Source: Arachnopeziza araneosa (lineage: Eukaryota; Ascomycota; Leotiomycetes; Helotiales; Arachnopezizaceae). From it: 64,000 nt of DNA. Under the pieces are notes generated by a model. That model did not search any database. It had not been told where the DNA came from and saw nothing but the letters and a program-made list of their open reading frames with translations. Numbering within the stretch: position 1 is the first letter of the stretch; each line of letters begins with the position of its first letter. Shown here piece by piece: positions 58,063 to 64,000 of this stretch. The position numbers were made by a program, and so were the translations under genes. The stretch lies in NCBI GenBank assembly GCA_003988855.1, contig QYAI01000054.1:62001-126000 (forward strand), written 5' to 3'.

Positions 58063-60375
58063 GATTGTCGGCTTATCTGATCTGTGAAGGCCCGGAAGAA
58101 TATATTCGTGAAAGGAAGATGGTTAGTCTCAAATTATATGTAGGTTGGTTGAGGACTAGGTCGTGACTGAGTGGCTGGTATTGTGGATAAGGTAGGAGCG
58201 ATTCTGAATGGTTTGAGCTCCAAGTATCGTCGATGAAATGAACTGACAAAGAATGACAATAGGTAAGAGAGTTGTTTCTCGTAAATTGACGCTGTAATGA
58301 GAGGTTCGAAATAGATCTCCTAGGGTTGGCTGCGAGTGGTTCAAAGAATCAGCCTTTGGATGCTCTCTCCCTCTGGCGTAACGTCCTGATCCAGCAACAA
58401 TAAAGTCCTGAATGGACAATAGAATTGACCAACCGCCGTCGTGGAGTCGAATTGAAGTTGAAGAAAGAAGATGGAGCGTTCAACTCGAAGATTGGGAGTT
58501 CCAAAGCTGTCGATTTCCTCTGCTCAACGTACCTAGCTGCAATCTCGCAGATGTCTCATCAGATCCCTCCTCTACTATCTCGCTTATTATGCACAGTCCT
58601 TTGGGCCGCCGAATAAATCAGATGGATTGGGGCTCTTGTTGAAGCTAAAACAGGTTTGTTTCTTGATCTGCTGAATAAATTCAATTGCCAGGAGTGGACA
58701 TGAAGGAAGTGGGAGAATCGAGGGTCTTGAAGCTCTGATGATCGAAAAATCAATACATTTGTTATCGTGATGGTTGCACAACGGCGTCCTGCTCAGACTC
58801 GAACAAGGCATACGAATATAGATTAGCATGAAAGCAGGATTGTTATCATTGGTCTCAGCCTGCTTTTCTCCCCAAACGGTCCTTCTATTGGGGGCAAGCC
58901 AAGCTTCAGGAACTCCTGGCTATCCCGCTGGTCCCTGAGGTGAATCCAAGACCAGCTGCAATTGCACATGGCCGCATGCCTTTTCAAGAAAAGCTTCCGC
59001 GCTCTCAGTGGCGGAAAACATTGTCAAAGCACAAGGTGGCGGCGTCGTGCAGGTCCGTCTTGTAGGCTGAGTTGCGAAGCATGAATTCATTCACTGTACA
59101 ATTCCCTACCATCTTCATCCAACGCGCCCACAAGTATGTCAATTTGTTGCTCAATTTCTCTACTGGCCATCCATTTATCTCATCGCGCAGACCAACTTTG
59201 TCTGGCGCATAAATCACCAATTGTGCCACCCCAATTCGTGCTCACCAGCCATGAAGTCACCCCCTACAAATCAGAAGGAAGGATAAAGTTGGCGCTGGTG
59301 CACGCCCTTGCGCATCTCACTAAAACAGATTGGGCGATAGGCCCGGGAGAATGGAGTGCCCATCTCGACTCACGAGAGCCTGAAAGGCTTTGAGGTCCGG
59401 ACCTTGGTTTGGAGAGCAGCTGGAATCCGCGGAAGCGCATGACAATCATACGTGGCGATGAACATGCGGGCGTCGATGCTTTTGGAAGGCTCGAAGAGAC
59501 TGCTGTTCTTTGCAAGTTGTAATCTCTATTCTGGGTGATCCCTCCAGGAAGGTCAAAGAGGGCGGCGCGCTTGCTCCTTGCAAAACAAACAAGCAATCAG
59601 GAGATCCCTTCCCGAATAAAGTCTCACCTGTTTCTTTCTCTTCTCGCTGTGATCACCAGCAAAAAGAAAATGCTGCTCAGCCCTCACCCAGAAGAGGCTG
59701 GGTGGAGGCCCGTCTATCCTGGATTGGCTTGCAGGGAGCGATAAGATGCGTGCAATGGTGAATAAGTACCTTGCATAAATGTCTTATCTGCTCGATGCAG
59801 GGAGCGAGGTCAAAGCCGCGATTATGAAGCTGAGTTGAAGGCTTAGACACGTGACCATACTACCCCTTTTTGATACATAGAGGCTTTTCAAAGCAAAAGC
59901 AAGACTATGACTCTCTTTGGGACTTGAATTTACCTTGCTAAACTACTCTTGTAAGTAGATATAGTAGTCCTGACTATGTGACTACTTCCTTGCTTCTTGC
60001 AAGCTTAGCATTGAAGTCGTCGTGTCCCTGTCAAGTGACAAGAAAGATGAGTCTCTGTTGTGCTGAAAGCGGACTGCTTATTCTTCCTCTCCGTGCCTTT
60101 TGGAAGTCATTCTTACACAATATAAAAAACAACATTACCAAGTGTCATTTACCACCCTTCTTCTCATACGATAACGCCCATCCTAACCATCTTCCTACCT
60201 ATCTCGCTTAGAATCTTCAAGTTATCATTTGTGCTACATTTTTATATATGTCAATGAAGATCAAAGTCTTTTGGACCAGTGTATTGCACAAGAGTATTAA
60301 TGATAGGCATACAGATATAACATGAAATATATGCACCCAAAGCATCTGCAAGATGCCTAAGAATTATGCTATTAA
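58063..60375. other. Long intergenic region
   Basis: About 2.3 kb. Several frames of 60-110 codons exist on both strands (for example 59264-59596 minus) but none shows a domain, signal peptide or intron-supported extension. Nothing else identified. Confidence 0.55.
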
Positions 60376-62577
60376 TTACCAATAAGACCAAACCTCTCGG
60401 ATTCTGTACCCATAATAATCGTACTCATCGTCAATCCAAGCTCCCGGCATTGTCTGCTTAGCAGGATTTTCAATAATACGCCAAAAATCACCTGCTGCCT
60501 CATCAGGAGGGTTAGATGCCCAAATGTGCCAATTCTCTGGCGAACTTCCATATTCAAAATCTATGAGTCGCCACGATATGCTGTCACAGGGATTTTCATC
60601 GTCCCACGGCACGAACCTGATATCTCGATCAAGAAGGTCTTGCTTAAGTAGTCGTTTCTCAACCTCGCCATAAGTCTCTAAGTCAACTCCTGCCTCTTTC
60701 AAATCTTCAAGCCACATTTGCAAGAGTGTCGGTACAAGCCCAGGAACAAATCCCTCATATGATAACCAGAGCCCTCGAAAGAGGGATAAAAATGGTGTTC
60801 TGCCACGATCCGATATGGCGTGTAAGTCTGCATTTCGATATATTACTTCTTTCAATAGCTTTCGCCAACCTGAAGGAGTCAGAGGTGGCTGCCGAAGATA
60901 GTTTTAACCTTACCTTGCAGATTAGAGTCAAAGTCCTTCAAAGAATCTATATCTTTTCTTCTTGAGAACCATCGAGCAGTAGCGTGCCCAATAGAGCCAG
61001 CCATAGCATGCAATAAAGTCACCTCATTTTCCTCAGCTGTGTTTGCCATTGAGTACTCCAGTGGCCATTGGCCTAGAATAACACGGACTAGGTCTGGTTG
61101 CGTGAAAAATGGATTTCCCATTATAGATATTGCCATCTTTACGCGCTCGTTCATTGGCCACCGATTGTAAGGCATGTCCAGGTACTGAGTAAGAACTTGG
61201 AAACCGTCGGCATTTCCACGGTAGATGCTCAAAAGGAAACGAGATGGTGAGCTGGTTTGGAGTAATAAACGAAAAGTGTCCATGATTTGTGTGGAAGTTT
61301 GTTTATTAAAATAATAGGCATTGGCAGCAGCAAGATGGATCGGCAAGAAGATGCTTGAGCAATATTAGCAGAACTCCGCCAATATTCATCATAGAGGCTA
61401 TGCTCTTACCCTTCTATTGCATCTGTCTCCGCCCCTTGGTCTATTAACATTGAGCAAAGTTCGATATTACCCCTCTCAGCGGCTCTCTACAAATTAATAA
61501 GCCTTTCAAGCTACAGAGATTCCTGAACATACATGAAGCAGGGTGGAATCATCTTCGCAAATATCATAAGGAGACGCTTTCTGTTGACTAAAAAGCTCCT
61601 GTATGCCTTGGATATTTCCTTCTATTGCGTATTTCATAACCAGAGAGTCGTCAGGAATAATATTGTAAGTTCGAATAGTAAAAGTCCAACCATTTTGAGC
61701 GTTAAGTCCCTTTATCTCCCAAAATCGATTTAAGAATGATACAGGGCCACGTAATCTAGCTCTGAGCTTGTGGCGACTATTCTGACCCTGCTGAAAATCA
61801 TCAGTCGTCTTACGCGATTCATCTTGAGTTGCCACTGATTTCTCATATTGAATAGAGCCAAATCGGGTCCAAAAATTAGAGACTTTCATCTTTTGATAAG
61901 AATGGCGGTTCGAAATATTCCAAGTTGAGGTTTGAGTCGACAAAAGATTAGCGTTCGTTTCAATCTGCATCTCATGTTGAATAGTTGAATATGAGTTAAG
62001 ATTCGAGGTGGAAACTTCTTTCAGTCTGGAAACGATGATGTCTGGTTGAAGTTGCAAAAGTGCTCTGGTGAACGTCAGCAACTACGAGATACTGAACGAA
62101 CATATTAGAGTGGTCTTGGTCCTTGGAAGCCTACCTAGTGTAGCATTGATGAGACAGCGACAAGAGTCTTATCGTTCGTTCAAGTTTCGATCTGTATTTT
62201 TCCAACTTATCTTTCTTCAATACTACCTTCGCCGCAGCCCACTTTCGTTTAACTTGACTCGAGTGCTGAATATCCAACGCAAGTTCCTCAGTAAGCTCAC
62301 CCAGGCGGTCAGCTCCACGCTTGCAGTGGTCAAGACACCTCGACGCGGAGGTACCATCTAAGAGAAGGCTGGATATTGGATTCCGACGCTGATCATCTTC
62401 TATGTCGGCCAAAAGCAAGTGGAGGTCCTCAATTTCCTCAACCAAAGATGCGATATCTTCAGGGGCCTCTTGAACTTGGTCCCAGTAGGACTTGAGCTTC
62501 GTAAGGCTCGCGGCTATCTGAGCGGCGAGTGTGCCTATGCTGATGCCACTAGCAACGACACCAACCAGTTCCGCCAT
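60376..62577 (-). CDS. Fungal STAND N-terminal domain joined to ankyrin repeats
   Basis: Five exons: 62135-62577, 61533-62064, 61410-61486, 60914-61353 and 60376-60869, giving 661 aa. Residues 1-150 are the helical 'N-terminal domain of STAND proteins' (MAELVGVVASGISIGTLAAQ, LKSYWDQVQEAPEDI, LVEEIEDLHLLLADIE), usually found ahead of NACHT ATPases. A linker (RALLQLQPDIIVSRL...) leads to a few ankyrin-like units from about residue 300: MKYAIEGNIQGIQELF, STLLHRAAERGNIELCSMLIDQGA, LPIHLAAANAYYF, VTLLHAMAGS, KEVIYRNADLHAISDRGRTPF. There is no P-loop. The C-terminus is acidic and Trp-rich (SISWRLIDFEYGSSPENWHIW). Splice sites were set by joining motifs, such as CYT|RALLQL and LLH|RAAERGN. The likely role is signalling or self-recognition; the partner is unknown. 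Confidence 0.8.
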
Positions 62578-63618
62578 GAAATAGGATTAGAAAGCATAAT
62601 CCACTAAATAAGAAAGGAATCAAGATGTCTTTTCGAAGAAGGCTGAAAGGCTAGGTCGTGACAAGACTGATATATGACTTAAAGTAATACGCCTTGCGCT
62701 CAGCCCCTCGTGGTATGTTGGTGATGAGTGGCCTCGCTTCTCAGCCAATCATCATTCCGAATCATCTGCTCGTACTAGATGGCCGAATACTCAGCCTTGG
62801 AACGTTCTGTTCCAGGCTTGCCGTTTTACAATGTCTGAAGCTTTGCTGAGCTAGTCATTTTATACCAAGATTCTCCATGGCCCCCTGGAGAAGGAACGAT
62901 ATTTATGCCCACGTAATCTTCCAGTAGAAAAGACGTGCAAAATACTTGCAACACTCTTGAATTTAAATTATAAGGACGATAAAAGAAGATTAAACGGAAT
63001 GTGTACACTTGCCCACGGATTTTTAGTAGAATGAGACCTATGATTTGTATAACAGAACCTAGATTAAACCAGGAGAGAAGCAGACCAGTCTCGCCGTTAA
63101 TATTGTTATCACAAAGATTGTCTCTCGGTTTTGAAGGACGTATCTTCTTTAGGGGGCGGGGGTAAAGAACGCAAAGAGTGGGGTAAGGTGAATAAGCTGA
63201 TCAAATAATTTTGACTTGTGCCTAAAGCTCTCTAACGACTTACCTAGACATAAAATTTCAAGGCTAGATCACATCTCGTATTCACAGTAAGCCTCTTTCT
63301 TTCTATGATATAAGCTATCGTGCGCTAGTTTGCTATCAGGGAATAATTGACATGGAAGTCTAAGAATTTCTGATACACGGTGGCTCTAACGTTCTCTTTG
63401 GAAGTTCAAGGTAGTTGGAAATTGACTGCGCAGTAGTGACACCAAATATCAAAGCCATCTATGGTCACAGTTATAGATATAAAGCGCCAAACGAATTACG
63501 AACTGCAAAGTGTGATTTATTTGGAAACAGTCAAAGTTTCAGGCCATTATATATATACCTTCTGTTTTTCTACCTTCCTCCTACACATCTCTTTGCTCAG
63601 CCACTATTTATGTGCTCA
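62578..63618. other. Intergenic, promoter region of the STAND-N/ankyrin gene
   Basis: About 1 kb, AT-rich toward 63500. No gene recognised. Confidence 0.6.
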
Positions 63619-64000
63619 TCAACCCTTTGAAGTAAGGAATGTGTTGATAACATCATAAGCACCAGTAGCATTGTAATGCAGGTTGATTCCATGACCTGTG
63701 TTTGGCTGAATAACAGCACTGAAATTACTGGGAGCGACATTAGGAAAACTTTTAGCCACCATAGCGGGTATGGATGGTGCAACACCACCAGTAGCTAGGC
63801 AATCTCCACCACAATATGGGAGGTCGTTTTTTATTATCTTTGTTAAATTTGGTCTCGGAAAGAATACAGAACTTCAACTCACGTCCAGTAATAACTAATA
63901 CAGGCCCCACAAAATTATTCATCATCGCTACAGATCCGAGTGAAAGTAGCTCGCCATAAGTTACAGGTTGCTTCGTCTTCTCGGCCAATGTTAAAATCGC
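63619..64000 (-). CDS. Alpha/beta hydrolase, C-terminal part (partial; frame problem at the splice)
   Basis: The gene enters from beyond the window end. The exon 63883-64000 reads LAEKTKQPVTYGELLSLG and NNFVGPVLVITG, the strand before the acid residue of an alpha/beta hydrolase. The last exon reads DLPYCGGDCLATGG, VAPSIPAMV and IQPNTGHGINLHYNATGA, with the catalytic His in GHGINLH, and stops at 63619. The likely parent is a secreted fungal hydrolase. The strong donor GTGAGT at 63882 and acceptor ACAAAG at 63838 leave the two parts one base out of frame, around a run of six A (minus strand, 63827-63832). A later acceptor (GGTGGAG) restores the frame but would delete DLPYCGG. It may be a pseudogene, an unusual splice or a homopolymer error. 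Confidence 0.65.

Noticed and set aside
1..64000. tRNA, rRNA, CRISPR, transposon or secondary-metabolite cluster
   Set aside because: By eye I saw no cloverleaf-like sequence with A and B boxes, no spaced direct repeats, no transposase or reverse transcriptase motifs and no backbone synthase gene; a tRNA scan would be needed to be certain about tRNAs.

Overview
The window is nuclear DNA of a filamentous ascomycete (Pezizomycotina), most likely a Leotiomycete. Genes are split by many short introns of 44-150 nt with GTRNGT donors and CTAAY/CTGAC branch sites. Signature fungal genes are present: atg1, gpi10, urb2, mic10, GPI-anchored phospholipase B and a NACHT/beta-propeller NLR-type protein. 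The class assignment is an inference from protein flavour. Exon models were built by hand, and every complete spliced CDS below has a length divisible by three.

Layout. 1-2.6 kb: the 3' end of a GH79-like glycosidase followed by a secreted GH43 exo-galactanase with a CBM35, a possible arabinogalactan-degrading pair. 2.7-7.8 kb: a hypothetical protein, an AT-hook protein with a C-terminal membrane anchor, and a fructosamine-3-kinase-family enzyme. 9.2-14.4 kb: a 1,643-residue NLR-like protein (alpha/beta hydrolase, NACHT, beta-propeller). 15-18.6 kb: a BRCT protein with an array of AT-hook-like motifs. 20.3-22.3 kb: phospholipase B. 22.9-23.6 kb: an F-box-family-like gene broken by one stop codon. 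24.3-29.7 kb: the divergent housekeeping pair mic10/urb2. 29.9-31.8 kb: a PI-PLC-like protein with a propeller-like N-terminus. 32.8-40.5 kb: atg1 and gpi10, head to head across 2.5 kb that holds a SUMO-like fragment. 41-42.7 kb: an MFS permease. 44.7-47.6 kb: an F-box protein. 48.4-50.1 kb: a cytochrome P450. 51.2-52.6 kb: a hypothetical protein with a Cys4 cluster. 53.4-54.8 kb: a DUF924-calmodulin fusion. 55.2-56.1 kb: a secreted protein with four CBM18 modules. 57.5-58.1 kb: a single-pass membrane protein. 60.4-62.6 kb: a STAND N-terminal domain joined to ankyrin repeats. 63.6-64 kb: the 3' end of an alpha/beta hydrolase.

How they fit together. Housekeeping genes (mic10, urb2, atg1, gpi10) are interspersed with lifestyle genes: wall-polysaccharide hydrolases, a chitin-binding lectin, a phospholipase, a P450 and a permease. 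Two more genes are self-recognition or immunity type: the NLR and the STAND-N/ankyrin protein. I see no secondary-metabolite cluster, transposon, CRISPR array, rRNA or tRNA. The most novel-looking locus is the DUF924-EF-hand fusion with a predicted N-myristoylation site. Next are the NLR with an altered Walker A, the STAND-N/ankyrin protein without an NTPase, the SUMO-like fragment, two GC-AG introns, and several stop-free introns whose length is a multiple of three.
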